Below, piece after piece: positions 43,410-52,743 of a stretch of 64,000 bases of DNA. This DNA is from Qipengyuania gaetbuli. GTDB taxonomy: Bacteria; Pseudomonadota; Alphaproteobacteria; Sphingomonadales; Sphingomonadaceae. Below the pieces are notes generated by a model. It worked only from the letters and a program-made list of their open reading frames with translations. It was not told the origin of the DNA and did not search any database. Within the stretch, counting starts at the first letter, position 1, and each line of letters starts with the position of its first letter. Location of the stretch: NCBI RefSeq assembly GCF_020524765.1, contig NZ_JAIVLR010000002.1, positions 398,501 through 462,500 on the forward strand, given 5' to 3'. The translations under genes were made by a program, and so were the position numbers.

Positions 43410-45485
43410 ATGGACGTCTGGCGGGTCAGGATGGCAATGATCCTGATCGTTGTCCTGTGCCTGCTGCCGGCGGTGTCCCACGCGCAGGACCGTGCGCCCC
43501 GTTATGGCGACGACAATATCGCGGTCCAGCTTTACGCCAATGGTGCGCCCGGAGCGGGCGAGGAATGGTTGCTGGCCCTGCGGTTCACGCCGAGCGCGCC
43601 CGAATGGCACGGCTATTGGGCGAACCCGGGCGATGCGGGGCAGGGTATGGACTTGCAGCTCGACCTGCCCGACGGCTGGGTGGTCGGAAAGCCGCTCTAC
43701 CCCGTGCCGCAGACCCTGCTGATCGGCGGGCTGATGAACCACATTTTCGAGGGCGAGTATGTCGTCCTCGTGCCGATAACGCCGCCCAAGGGTGCCGACG
43801 TCGCCGCTCTTGCGCCGGTAACAGGCTATGTCGAATACCTGGCCTGCACCGACCGCGTCTGCGTGCCGCAGGATGCGGCGCTGCGGGCCACGAGTGGCGG
43901 CGACTTCGCCGCTTGGCGGGCGGCAGTCGCGCCGCTGCTCGACAGCACGGCAGGCTTCGAGATTACAGGCGAACGCCTGCGCATCGGCATCCCGCTGCCC
44001 GCCTCGATGGAACTGGGCGATCTCCACCTCTTCCTCGAGAATGCCGACCTCGGGAACGGCCTCAGGCCGCAATATGCCGCTATCCAGACATGGGTGCGCG
44101 AGGGCAATCTCCTCGTTGCCGAACTGCCGCTGACCCGTATCGGGAAAGCGGGCGGGGAAACGCCCGCCCAGGTCGAAGGCATTCTCTCGATGGGCGAAGG
44201 GCGCGGCGTGCGCTTCGTCGCCGAACCTGCCGACGTACCGCTCGAAGGGGTGAAGCCCCTGCGCGGCCCGGATGCCGTGCCCGAATTGTGGGTGCTGCTC
44301 CTCGCATCGCTGCTCGGCGGGCTGCTGCTCAACGTGATGCCCTGCGTGTTTCCGATCCTCAGCCTCAAGGCTCTCGCGCTGGCGAAGGCGGGCGGCGACG
44401 AGGCTGCGGCGCGGCGCGATGCGCTGGCCTATACCGCAGGCGTCGTGCTGGCCTGTGCGGGGCTGGGCGCGCTGATCCTGTTGCTGCGGTCGGCAGGGCA
44501 ACAGGTGGGCTGGGCGTTCCAGTTGCAGGAGCCTGCGATCATCGCCTCGCTGTTCGTCCTGTCGGCTGCGATCACGGCCAATTTCCTCGGCCTGTTTTCC
44601 ATTCCGGGGATCGCGATTTCGGGCGGAAAGCCGAGTTCGGGCGGCTCCTTCGCTACCGGCCTGCTCGCCGCATTTGTCGCCACGCCGTGCACCGGTCCTT
44701 TCATGGCGTTGGCGCTAGGAGCCGCGCTGGTGCTGCGCCCGGTAGAGGGGCTGGCTATCTTCACTGCGCTCGGCGTGGGTCTTGCGCTGCCTTTCCTGTT
44801 GGTCGGCTTCGTGCCGGCGATCCGCAAACGCCTGCCCGCACCGGGGCCATGGATGGAGCGTTTCCGCCGGTGGATGGCGCTGCCGATGGGCCTCACCGCG
44901 CTCGCTCTCGCATGGTTGCTCTGGCGCGTGGGCGGGCCGCTGTTCCTCCTTGCCGGAACCGGCGTCGCGGCAGGCATATTGCTGGCGCTTGGCGCTTTCC
45001 TGCCCCCGCGCGCCAGAGAAAAGCGCGACGCGCGGCTGGCCGCGGTCGGCCTCGCAATGGCAGCGATATCGGGCCTCGCAATGGCCGAAACTTTCGACCC
45101 GCCTGTCGCGGAAGCGGGCGAGAGCCTGCTCGATCCGCGTCCTTTCTCGCAAGACGCGCTGGCCGAAGCGCGGGCGAGCGGGAAGCCGGTCTTCGTCTGG
45201 TTCACCGCCGACTGGTGCGTCACCTGCAAGGTCAATGAAAGCGTCGCCATCGAGCGCGAGGAAACGCGCGCTGCCTTCGAACGGGCAGGGGTGATATCGC
45301 TACGCGGCGACTGGACGCGCAAGGACGAGGAAATCGCCAGCTTCCTCGCCAGCCAGGGGGCGGCAGGCGTCCCGCTTTACCTGTGGTATCCGGCCGGCGG
45401 CGACGCGCAGCAATTGCCGCAGGTGCTTACGCCGGATCTGCTTCCTCAGCTTGCTCGGCCGGAGGCGGAGCGCACTCGGCAATAA
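43410..45485 (+). CDS. DsbD-type thiol:disulfide interchange protein
   Basis: A 691-residue three-part membrane protein that carries reducing power to the periplasm. It has a signal or anchor (MILIVVLCLLPAVSHA), an N-terminal periplasmic domain (ACTDRVCVP, C146/C151), a CcdA/DsbD membrane core beginning NVMPCVFPILSLKALALAKAGG (C312), and a C-terminal thioredoxin domain with WCVTC (C603/C606). It should keep periplasmic thiols reduced and aid cytochrome c maturation. Its last 59 bases overlap the convergent lipoprotein gene on the opposite strand. Confidence 0.93.
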   Translation: MDVWRVRMAMILIVVLCLLPAVSHAQDRAPRYGDDNIAVQLYANGAPGAGEEWLLALRFTPSAPEWHGYWANPGDAGQGMDLQLDLPDGWVVGKPLYPVPQTLLIGGLMNHIFEGEYVVLVPITPPKGADVAALAPVTGYVEYLACTDRVCVPQDAALRATSGGDFAAWRAAVAPLLDSTAGFEITGERLRIGIPLPASMELGDLHLFLENADLGNGLRPQYAAIQTWVREGNLLVAELPLTRIGKAGGETPAQVEGILSMGEGRGVRFVAEPADVPLEGVKPLRGPDAVPELWVLLLASLLGGLLLNVMPCVFPILSLKALALAKAGGDEAAARRDALAYTAGVVLACAGLGALILLLRSAGQQVGWAFQLQEPAIIASLFVLSAAITANFLGLFSIPGIAISGGKPSSGGSFATGLLAAFVATPCTGPFMALALGAALVLRPVEGLAIFTALGVGLALPFLLVGFVPAIRKRLPAPGPWMERFRRWMALPMGLTALALAWLLWRVGGPLFLLAGTGVAAGILLALGAFLPPRAREKRDARLAAVGLAMAAISGLAMAETFDPPVAEAGESLLDPRPFSQDALAEARASGKPVFVWFTADWCVTCKVNESVAIEREETRAAFERAGVISLRGDWTRKDEEIASFLASQGAAGVPLYLWYPAGGDAQQLPQVLTPDLLPQLARPEAERTRQ

Positions 45486-45966
45486 ATTCGCCCGGCAGGC
45501 GGCTGGGATTGAGCTTGAGCGATCCTGCCCCCGGCACGGTCGCCTCCACGCTCCGCGGGCCGGTCAGCACTTCGAGGCGCGGATCGTCGGCGGCAATGCG
45601 GCCGCGCCAGACCCATGCTTCCTCCGCTTCTTCCGCATCGATCCACAGACGTTCGACATGACCGTTGCCGATGAGCGCAAGGACCGCCTTCGCATCGGGA
45701 TCGGCTTCCGCGAAGCGAGTGTAACGGATGCGCCCCTCTTCACAGGCCAGCGCGAAATAGGGTGCAGCGCCGGGCTTGCCGTAGAGCAACCGTTCGCCGT
45801 CGGTGCTGCGCGCCCAGACCGCCCCGTCGGGATCGGGCGAGGCTATCGGCGTGCGCGGCGCGCTGCGTTCGCCCGCGATCCGCTCGCGCGTGACGTATTC
45901 GTCCGAGGCGGGCGGCTTGCAGGCGGACAGCAGGAGAAGGGCGCAAAGCGCGGGCAGGCGGACCAT
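45427..45966 (-). CDS. Putative lipoprotein, function unknown
   Basis: A 179-residue protein with a clear lipoprotein signal (LCALLLLSAC, Cys about 16). The remainder shows no family I recognise; a cysteine pair (about C75 and C165) may form a disulfide. The C-terminus is acidic and proline-rich (AECAPPPAEQAEEADPA) and lies in the 59 bases shared with the 3' end of the DsbD-type gene on the other strand. It is followed upstream by the S10 peptidase gene on the same strand. Confidence 0.7.
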   Translation of the reverse strand: MVRLPALCALLLLSACKPPASDEYVTRERIAGERSAPRTPIASPDPDGAVWARSTDGERLLYGKPGAAPYFALACEEGRIRYTRFAEADPDAKAVLALIGNGHVERLWIDAEEAEEAWVWRGRIAADDPRLEVLTGPRSVEATVPGAGSLKLNPSRLPGEFIAECAPPPAEQAEEADPA

Positions 45967-45998
45967 GGGTGCCAGCTACCCCGTGCGCGCCACGGGCG

Positions 45999-47513
45999 TC
46001 AACGCGCCCGGATGAATGCCCTGAGATCGGCGCTGAGTTTTGCCCGGTCTTCGTCGCGCACATACATCATGTGCCCCGCATCGTAGTAACGGTAGGTCAG
46101 CCGATCCTGCGGGATTCCCACCCGGTTGAGCGAATATTCCGCGCCGAAGAAGGGCGTCGCGAAATCATACCAGCCCTGCGCGTTGAACAGGCGAAGCCCT
46201 GCGTTTTCGCGCATGGCTTTTCCGACAAAGGGCGCGACGTTGAGGTAGGCATTGCGACCCCATCCGCTGCCCAGCGACCAGTCCCAGTGCTGACCCGGCT
46301 CGCGCCCGATCGACTGGTATTCGCGGTTCGTCTCGAAACCAAGGCCGTCGCGCAGCCAGCTGTTGATCGCGGCGGTATAGCCTGCATCGATGCCGTAGAA
46401 GCTGGGATCATTGTCCGGCGTCTCGCCCGCATTGTCGTAGTCGCGGCCGGTATAGCGAGCGTCGAGGCGGCCGATGGTGAGGCCGCGGTCGCGCAACAGC
46501 TCCTTGTAGAACCGCTCCGACGTCACGCGCAGTTCCGCCTGGTCGAGATAGGCTTCGGAAAGGCCCGTCAGGCGCGACAGTTCCGCCCGCACGGCGGCGC
46601 GTTCGGCTGCCGGAAGATCCTGTCCCTTCAGCAGCGCGGTCGCATAGGGACCGATGGCGAATTGGCGCGCTTCTTCCGCGATCGCTTCGACCGACGGTGC
46701 TTGCACCTTGCCGTGGTAGAATGCGGCCGCCGCCATGTTCGGCAGGGTGACGATATAGGCCATCTCGTTGCCCGGCGTCGGTTCGCGCCCGGCGAAATCG
46801 AGGATCGTCGAGACGAGGATCAGCCCGTTCAGGCCGACATCGTTGAAGGTGCCGCCTTCCAGATCGTCCACCACCATCGCGGTGCGCGTGGTGCCGTAGC
46901 TTTCCCCGCCGAGGTACTTGGGGCTGTTCCAGCGGCCGTTGTCGTTGATCCAGCGCCGGATGACCTGCGCCACGGCCTTCGCGTCCTGCCTGAGGCCGTA
47001 GTATTTCTTCGGATCGGTTCCGTCGGTGAGGTAGCTGAAGCCCGTGCCCGGGGGATCGATGAAGACGAGGTCGGCGACGTCGATCAGGCTGTCGGGATTG
47101 TCGAGCAGCGGGTAGGGCGGCGCCCCGTCGTCGCGCGCGTCGGAGGGGATGGCGACCCGTTTCGGCCCCCATGCGCCCATCTGCAGCCACACCGAACCCG
47201 AACCGGGGCCACCATTGTAGATGAAGAACACGGGCCGCGATGTATCGCGCGGGCTCTTCACATAGCTGGTGGTGACGATCACCGCTTCCTGCTTGCCATC
47301 GTCGCCGGTGAGGATCGTCTCGCCCACGGTCGCCTTGTAGGCGATGCGCTGCCCGCCGAATGTGCCGGACAACTCGCGGCTCTGGACCTGCGGCGTGATT
47401 TCCCTGGCGGATTTCTCGGCCTTTTCGGCCTTGTCCTGCGCAGTGGCGGCTTGCGGGATCATGGCGAAAGCGCTCGCGGCGGCGAGGCCGGCGGCAAGGG
47501 TGCGGAATGTCAT
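45999..47513 (-). CDS. Exported S10-family serine carboxypeptidase-like protein
   Basis: A 504-residue secreted alpha/beta-hydrolase peptidase. The signal peptide ends about ATA-Q (MTFRTLAAGLAAASAFAM...). S10 motifs are present: YNGGPGSGSVWLQMG (oxyanion region), GGESYGTTRTAM (nucleophile serine) and DAGHMMYV (catalytic histidine). It should remove C-terminal residues from peptides in the periplasm or outside. ATG 47513 is preceded by GAGAGGG; six residues upstream an alternative start lacks a site. Confidence 0.92.
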   Translation of the reverse strand: MTFRTLAAGLAAASAFAMIPQAATAQDKAEKAEKSAREITPQVQSRELSGTFGGQRIAYKATVGETILTGDDGKQEAVIVTTSYVKSPRDTSRPVFFIYNGGPGSGSVWLQMGAWGPKRVAIPSDARDDGAPPYPLLDNPDSLIDVADLVFIDPPGTGFSYLTDGTDPKKYYGLRQDAKAVAQVIRRWINDNGRWNSPKYLGGESYGTTRTAMVVDDLEGGTFNDVGLNGLILVSTILDFAGREPTPGNEMAYIVTLPNMAAAAFYHGKVQAPSVEAIAEEARQFAIGPYATALLKGQDLPAAERAAVRAELSRLTGLSEAYLDQAELRVTSERFYKELLRDRGLTIGRLDARYTGRDYDNAGETPDNDPSFYGIDAGYTAAINSWLRDGLGFETNREYQSIGREPGQHWDWSLGSGWGRNAYLNVAPFVGKAMRENAGLRLFNAQGWYDFATPFFGAEYSLNRVGIPQDRLTYRYYDAGHMMYVRDEDRAKLSADLRAFIRAR

Positions 47514-47569
47514 CGATTGCCCTCTCATCATTGGCCTGCGGTATGCAAAGCCATAGGGCGAGCGTCAAT

Positions 47570-49765
47570 CTAGGGCTTGCCGCCCATCCGCTTGTAGCGC
47601 GTCTTGCCGTAGCGGGTCTTGCGGGTGCCGGGGCGGCCTGCATCGCTGCGCCCGACGCGCGGAGCCTTCTTTTCTTCGTCGCCGAGGCCGAGTTCGTCGT
47701 TCTCGAGGCGGCGAATCTCGTCGCGCAGGCGCCCGGCTTCCTCGAATTCGAGATCGGCAGCAGCCGCCCGCATGCGCTTTTCAAGGTCTTCGATATAGGC
47801 GCGCAGGTTATGGCCGACGAGGTTGTTGCGCTCGTCATCGCCCGTATCGACGGTCACGCCGTCCTGCGCGGCGGTATGCGCGACGATGTCGGCGATCTGG
47901 CGCTTGATGGTCTGCGGCGTGATGCCGTGTTCCTCGTTGTAGGCGCGCTGCTTTTCGCGGCGGCGTTCGGTCTCCGCCATGGCGCGCTCCATGCTGCCGG
48001 TCACGCGGTCGGCATAAAGAATCACGCGGCCATCGACGTTGCGCGCGGCGCGGCCGATGGTCTGGATCAGCGAGGTTTCCGAACGCAGGAAGCCTTCCTT
48101 GTCGGCATCGAGAATGCAGACGAGGCCACATTCGGGGATGTCGAGGCCCTCGCGCAACAGGTTGATGCCCACCAGCACGTCGTAGACGCCAAGGCGAAGG
48201 TCGCGGATCAGCTCGATACGCTCCAGCGTCTCCACGTCGGAGTGCATGTAGCGCACGCGCACGCCCGCCTCGTGCATGAATTCGGTGAGGTCTTCCGCCA
48301 TCCGCTTGGTCAGCGTGGTGACAAGCGTGCGGTAGCCCAGCTTGGCGGTCTTCTTGCATTCCTCGATGCAGTCCTGGACCTGGTCTTCCACCGGCTTGAT
48401 CTCGACCGGCGGGTCGATGAGGCCGGTAGGGCGGATGACCTGTTCGGCAAAGACGCCGCCGGTCTGCTCCATTTCCCACGAACCGGGAGTGGCCGAGACG
48501 GCAAAGGTCTGCGGGCGCATCGCGTCCCATTCGTTGAACCGCAGCGGGCGGTTGTCGATGCAGGAGGGCAGGCGGAAACCGTATTCGGCGAGCGTCAGTT
48601 TGCGGCGGTGGTCCCCGCGCGCCATCGCGCCGATCTGCGGCACCGTCTGGTGGCTTTCGTCCACGAACAGCAGCGCATTGTCGGGAAGGTATTCGAACAG
48701 CGTCGGCGGCGGCTCGCCCGGCAGGCGGCCGGTGAGGAACCGGCTGTAATTCTCGATCCCGGCGCAGCTACCGGTGGCAGCGATCATCTCGAGGTCGAAA
48801 TTGGTGCGCTGCTCCAGCCGCTGGGCTTCGAGCAGGCGGCCTTCCTCGTGCAGTTCTTTGAGGCGCTCCTGCAGCTCGAACTTGATGGCCTCGGCGGCCT
48901 GTTTCATCGTCGGGCCGGGGGTGACGTAGTGCGAATTCGCATAGACACGCACCTTGTCGAGCGTAGCGCCCTTCTTTCCGGTAAGCGGGTCGAATTCGCT
49001 GATCTCCTCGATCTCGTCGCCGAAGAAGCTGATCCGCCAGGCCATGTCCTCGTAGTGCGAGGGGAAAATCTCGAGACTGTCGCCGCGTACGCGGAAATTG
49101 CCGCGCGCAAAGGCGGCATCGTTGCGCTTGTATTGCAGCGCCACCAGCTTGCGGATCAGTTCGCGCTGGTCGACCGTTTCGCCGGTCTTGATGTCGAAGA
49201 TCATCGCCGAATAGGTCTCGACCGAGCCAATACCATAGAGGCACGACACCGAGGCGACGATGATCACGTCGTCACGCTCCAGCAGGGCGCGGGTGGCCGA
49301 GTGACGCATCCGGTCGATCGCCTCGTTCACCGAGCTTTCCTTCTCGATGTAGGTGTCGGACCGCGGCACATAGGCTTCGGGCTGGTAGTAGTCGTAATAG
49401 CTGACGAAATACTCGACCGCGTTTTCCGGGAAGAAGCTCTTGAACTCCCCGTAAAGCTGCGCGGCGAGGATCTTGTTCGGCGCCAGGATCAGGGCAGGGC
49501 GCTGCAGTTCCTCGATCACCTTGGCCATGGTGAAGGTCTTGCCCGAACCGGTCACGCCGAGCAGCACTTGCGTCTGCTCACCGTCCTTCGCCGCGCTGGT
49601 CAGTTCCGCGATCGCGGTCGGTTGGTCGCCCGAGGGGGTGTAGTCGGACACGAGCTTGAACGGCCGCCCGCCCATCGACTTTTCCGGACGTGCAGGCTTG
49701 TGCGGCACGAACTCGCCGGTGGTGTCGGGTTCTTCGAGTCCGCGTCGGATAACTAGCTCTGCCAT
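47570..49765 (-). CDS. uvrB: UvrABC excinuclease subunit B
   Basis: A 731-residue helicase-like damage-verification subunit of nucleotide excision repair. It has Walker A ([13 protein letters not shown]), the beta-hairpin region ([21 protein letters not shown]), DESHQT, helicase motifs near [11 protein letters not shown] and GRAARNVDG, and the C-terminal UVR coiled coil ([25 protein letters not shown]) that contacts UvrC. ATG 49765 (MAELVIRRG) was chosen over an upstream start. A basic tail ([18 protein letters not shown]) follows the UVR domain, as in relatives. Confidence 0.97.
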   Translation of the reverse strand: MAELVIRRGLEEPDTTGEFVPHKPARPEKSMGGRPFKLVSDYTPSGDQPTAIAELTSAAKDGEQTQVLLGVTGSGKTFTMAKVIEELQRPALILAPNKILAAQLYGEFKSFFPENAVEYFVSYYDYYQPEAYVPRSDTYIEKESSVNEAIDRMRHSATRALLERDDVIIVASVSCLYGIGSVETYSAMIFDIKTGETVDQRELIRKLVALQYKRNDAAFARGNFRVRGDSLEIFPSHYEDMAWRISFFGDEIEEISEFDPLTGKKGATLDKVRVYANSHYVTPGPTMKQAAEAIKFELQERLKELHEEGRLLEAQRLEQRTNFDLEMIAATGSCAGIENYSRFLTGRLPGEPPPTLFEYLPDNALLFVDESHQTVPQIGAMARGDHRRKLTLAEYGFRLPSCIDNRPLRFNEWDAMRPQTFAVSATPGSWEMEQTGGVFAEQVIRPTGLIDPPVEIKPVEDQVQDCIEECKKTAKLGYRTLVTTLTKRMAEDLTEFMHEAGVRVRYMHSDVETLERIELIRDLRLGVYDVLVGINLLREGLDIPECGLVCILDADKEGFLRSETSLIQTIGRAARNVDGRVILYADRVTGSMERAMAETERRREKQRAYNEEHGITPQTIKRQIADIVAHTAAQDGVTVDTGDDERNNLVGHNLRAYIEDLEKRMRAAAADLEFEEAGRLRDEIRRLENDELGLGDEEKKAPRVGRSDAGRPGTRKTRYGKTRYKRMGGKP

Positions 49766-49862
49766 GCGCGCACATATGGGGAACGTTATGGCGTGGTGCA
49801 ACGCCGCTTGCGTCGCGCCCAGCGGCTGCTAGCGTCGCGGACAAATCACTACGGAGCTTTCC

Positions 49863-50399
49863 ATGCGCCTTCCCATTACGCTTGCCATCGCCAGTCTCGC
49901 CCTCGCATCCTGCGGGAGCTCCGACGATGCGGATACCGACGGCGACGGCAGCGTCTCGGCCGAAGAGATCAAGGCCGCCACCGCCAAGGTGAAGCCGCTG
50001 GAGGCAGGCCAGTACAAGATGAACATGGAACTGGTCGAACTGGTCGATCCGACCATGAGCGAGCAGGAAATCGCGCAGGCGAAGGAATTCATGGGCGCAA
50101 TGGGCGGCATGGCTCCACCGCGCTGCCTCAATGAAGAGGACGCCAAGAAGGGCATGGTCGGCGTGGCCGAGCAGCTCCAGAACGGCGACTGCAATGTCGA
50201 CAGCCTGACCTCCAATGCCGACGGCATGCAGGCGGCCATGACCTGCAAGGCGGCAGGCGGCGATGCCAAGGTCTCGCTCGCCAGCACCTCGACCGGTACG
50301 GCGTCCGAAATGACCATGACCGCCATCGAACCGTCCGAACAGGGCGAGAAGAAGGTCACGATGAAAGTCTCCATGACGCGGACCGGCGACTGCATCTGA
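49863..50399 (+). CDS. DUF3617-like lipoprotein carrying an EF-hand loop
   Basis: A 178-residue lipoprotein (signal with lipobox ALASC, Cys17). Immediately after the acylated cysteine there is a canonical 12-residue EF-hand calcium loop: D24, D26, D28, G29, V31 and E35. The rest resembles the DUF3617 family, with YKMNMELVEL near residue 51 and paired cysteines around AMTCKAAGG and TGDC. The family function is unknown. The 97 bases between it and uvrB hold the divergent promoters. Confidence 0.8.
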   Translation: MRLPITLAIASLALASCGSSDDADTDGDGSVSAEEIKAATAKVKPLEAGQYKMNMELVELVDPTMSEQEIAQAKEFMGAMGGMAPPRCLNEEDAKKGMVGVAEQLQNGDCNVDSLTSNADGMQAAMTCKAAGGDAKVSLASTSTGTASEMTMTAIEPSEQGEKKVTMKVSMTRTGDCI

Positions 50400-50485
50400 C
50401 CTGCGCCATACGGCACTTGCGTCCGTGATGTGACGCGGGGCGGTTCAAGGAACCGAAATCCGGCGTGGTGGATTATTACGGAACG

Positions 50486-51238
50486 ATGGCAACGTTACCG
50501 TTCTACGAATCACGCCAGGAAATGAGCCGCCGGCTGGCGCTGGCGGCCGAACCGTGCCCCGACGACGCTCGCGGGCCGCGAGCCCTGCTGCTGGCCAAGG
50601 AGTTCCTCTGGCCGGTCGAGCCGATCCGGCGCCGGTTCGAGGATTTCACTGTCGAGAAAGCGCGCAATCCGCGCCACGTCATGCTGCTGCCCGGCTTCGG
50701 GGCCCATCCGATCCGCATGCGCTGGATGGCGCGCAAGCTGGAAAAGGCAGGCCATACCGCCAAGCGCTGGGGCCTCGGCTATAATTTGGGTGCGACCGCT
50801 GACCGTTTCGCCAAGGTGGAGCGCCGCCTGCTCGACCTCCATTCGCGCTATGGCGAGCCGATCGTTCTGGTCGGCTGGAGCCTTGGCGGGGTGATGGCGC
50901 GCGAATTGGCCAAGAAGCACCCCGGCAAAGTTGCCAAGGTCGTAACCATGGGATCGCCCTTTTCCGGCTCGCCCCGAGCTAACAATGGCTGGCGCGCCTA
51001 TCAGGCGATTGCCGGACACCGCGTGGACGAGCCCGAGATCGACACTGTCGTAAGCGAAAAGCCGCCGGTCGAAACGATCGCCTTCTGGTCGCCGCGCGAC
51101 GGCATCGTCCACCCGCGCTCCGCCTGCGGGCGGCCGGGCGAACGCGACCGTGCCGTGGCGCTGCGCTGTTCGCACATGGGTTTCGTCCTTACGCACGAAG
51201 CGATGGGCGCGCTTCTTTCGGAACTGGATCGCGCCTGA
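50486..51238 (+). CDS. Alpha/beta-hydrolase (esterase/lipase-like)
   Basis: A 250-residue alpha/beta-hydrolase with nucleophile S132 in VGWSLGGVMAREL, a downstream aspartate in FWSPRDGIVHP, and a histidine in RCSHMGFVL, which makes a complete catalytic triad. VMLLPGFGAHPIRMR provides the oxyanion-hole segment. No signal peptide is visible, so it is probably cytoplasmic or peripheral. A GTG at 50465 would add seven residues; ATG 50486 is preferred. Substrate unknown. Confidence 0.85.
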   Translation: MATLPFYESRQEMSRRLALAAEPCPDDARGPRALLLAKEFLWPVEPIRRRFEDFTVEKARNPRHVMLLPGFGAHPIRMRWMARKLEKAGHTAKRWGLGYNLGATADRFAKVERRLLDLHSRYGEPIVLVGWSLGGVMARELAKKHPGKVAKVVTMGSPFSGSPRANNGWRAYQAIAGHRVDEPEIDTVVSEKPPVETIAFWSPRDGIVHPRSACGRPGERDRAVALRCSHMGFVLTHEAMGALLSELDRA

Positions 51239-51254
51239 GCCTTTAGTCTGTTAA

Positions 51255-51273
51255 GCAGGACGCCGGGTCCTGC
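51255..51273 (+). promoter_or_regulatory. Hairpin upstream of the Anbu operon
   Basis: GCAGGAC and GTCCTGC pair perfectly around a 5-base loop, and a further GTCCTGC copy lies at 51284-51290. There is no T-run, so it is not a standard terminator for the upstream hydrolase. It sits 43 bases before the first gene of the Anbu operon and may be in its leader. Confidence 0.3.
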
Positions 51274-51315
51274 AGCTTCGCGCGTCCTGCGCGGGGGTCA
51301 GACAATCGGGGGTTC

Positions 51316-52743
51316 ATGAGCGGCGAGGCCGAATTCTTCAACGAGATGCGCGAACCCGACGGATCGGTTCGCGATGCCTACGCCGACTATTGCGGCTGGT
51401 TCAACGACCAAGACAGCAAGCTGCTGAAGCGCAAGCACGCCGAAGCGGAAACCAACTTCCGCAAGACCGGCATCACCTTCAACGTCTACGGCGAAGACGA
51501 GGCGGAAGAGCGCCTCATTCCCTTCGACATGGTCCCGCGCATCATCACGGCAGGTGAATGGCGCCGCTTGACGCGCGGCATCGAACAGCGCGTGTCCGCG
51601 CTCAATGCCTTCATGCACGATCTCTACCACCGGCAGGAAATCGTGCGCGCCGGCCGACTGCCGCAGAGCCTGCTGCGCGACAACGAGGCGTGGCTGCCCA
51701 ACATGGTGGGATTCACGCCGCCGGGCGGGGTCTACACCCACATCGTCGGCATCGACCTCGTGCGGACGGGGCCGGACGAGTTCTTCGTGCTGGAAGACAA
51801 TGCCCGCACGCCCTCGGGCGTCAGCTATATGCTGGAAAATCGCGAAACCATGATGGCGATGTTCCCCGAGTTGTTCCTGCGCGTGCCGATCGAGGCTGTT
51901 TCCGATTATCCGCGGCGCCTTGCCAAGAGCCTTGCCGCCTGCGCGCCCGACTGCGCGGGCGACAAGCCGGTGGTCGCGGTCCTGACGCCGGGGATCTACA
52001 ATTCCGCCTATTTCGAACACGCCTTCCTCGCCGACCAGATGGGCGCGGAACTGGTGGAAGGCAGCGACCTGCGCGTGGTCAACGGCCGCGTCGCGATGCG
52101 CACGACCAGCGGCTACAAGGCGGTCGATGTCATCTATCGCCGGGTGGACGATGAATTCCTCGATCCGCTTACGTTCAATCCCAACAGCATGCTGGGCGTG
52201 CCGGGGATCATGGACGTCTATCGCGCAGGCGGGGTGACCATTGCCAATGCGCCGGGCACAGGGGTGTGCGACGACAAGGCGATCTATTCCTTCATGCCGG
52301 AAATCGTCGAGTTCTACACCGGCGAGAAGCCCCTGTTGCCGAACGTGGAAACTTGGCGCTGCGCCGACGAGGACAGCCTCAAGTATGTCCTCGACAATCT
52401 CGGCGAGCTGGTCGTGAAAGAAGTGCACGGTTCGGGCGGTTACGGCATGCTGGTCGGCCCTGCCTCGACCAAGAAGGAAATCGAGGAATTCCGCGCCAAG
52501 CTGGTCGATAACCCCTCGAACTACATCGCCCAGCCGACGCTCTCGCTCTCGACCTGCCCGATTTTCACCAAGAAGGGCCTCGCGCCGCGCCACGTGGACC
52601 TGCGCCCGTTCGTGCTGGTCTCGCCCGACAAGATCGACATCACACCCGGCGGCCTGACCCGCGTGGCGCTGAAGGAGGGCTCGCTCGTCGTAAATTCGAG
52701 CCAGGGTGGCGGCACGAAAGATACCTGGGTGCTCAAGGACTGA
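51316..52743 (+). CDS. Circularly permuted ATP-grasp protein of the Anbu operon
   Basis: A 475-residue protein of the DUF404/DUF407 circularly permuted ATP-grasp type. Recognisable segments are LIPFDMVPRIITAGEWRRL (near 68), FVLEDNARTPSGVSYMLENR (near 156), VKEVHGSGGYGMLVGP and IAQPTLSLSTCP. ATP-grasp enzymes of this group are predicted to form peptide or amide bonds. It overlaps the alpha-E gene by one base and leads a conserved four-gene set ending in the Anbu protease, first predicted by comparative genomics to act on peptide conjugates. Confidence 0.93.
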   Translation: MSGEAEFFNEMREPDGSVRDAYADYCGWFNDQDSKLLKRKHAEAETNFRKTGITFNVYGEDEAEERLIPFDMVPRIITAGEWRRLTRGIEQRVSALNAFMHDLYHRQEIVRAGRLPQSLLRDNEAWLPNMVGFTPPGGVYTHIVGIDLVRTGPDEFFVLEDNARTPSGVSYMLENRETMMAMFPELFLRVPIEAVSDYPRRLAKSLAACAPDCAGDKPVVAVLTPGIYNSAYFEHAFLADQMGAELVEGSDLRVVNGRVAMRTTSGYKAVDVIYRRVDDEFLDPLTFNPNSMLGVPGIMDVYRAGGVTIANAPGTGVCDDKAIYSFMPEIVEFYTGEKPLLPNVETWRCADEDSLKYVLDNLGELVVKEVHGSGGYGMLVGPASTKKEIEEFRAKLVDNPSNYIAQPTLSLSTCPIFTKKGLAPRHVDLRPFVLVSPDKIDITPGGLTRVALKEGSLVVNSSQGGGTKDTWVLKD

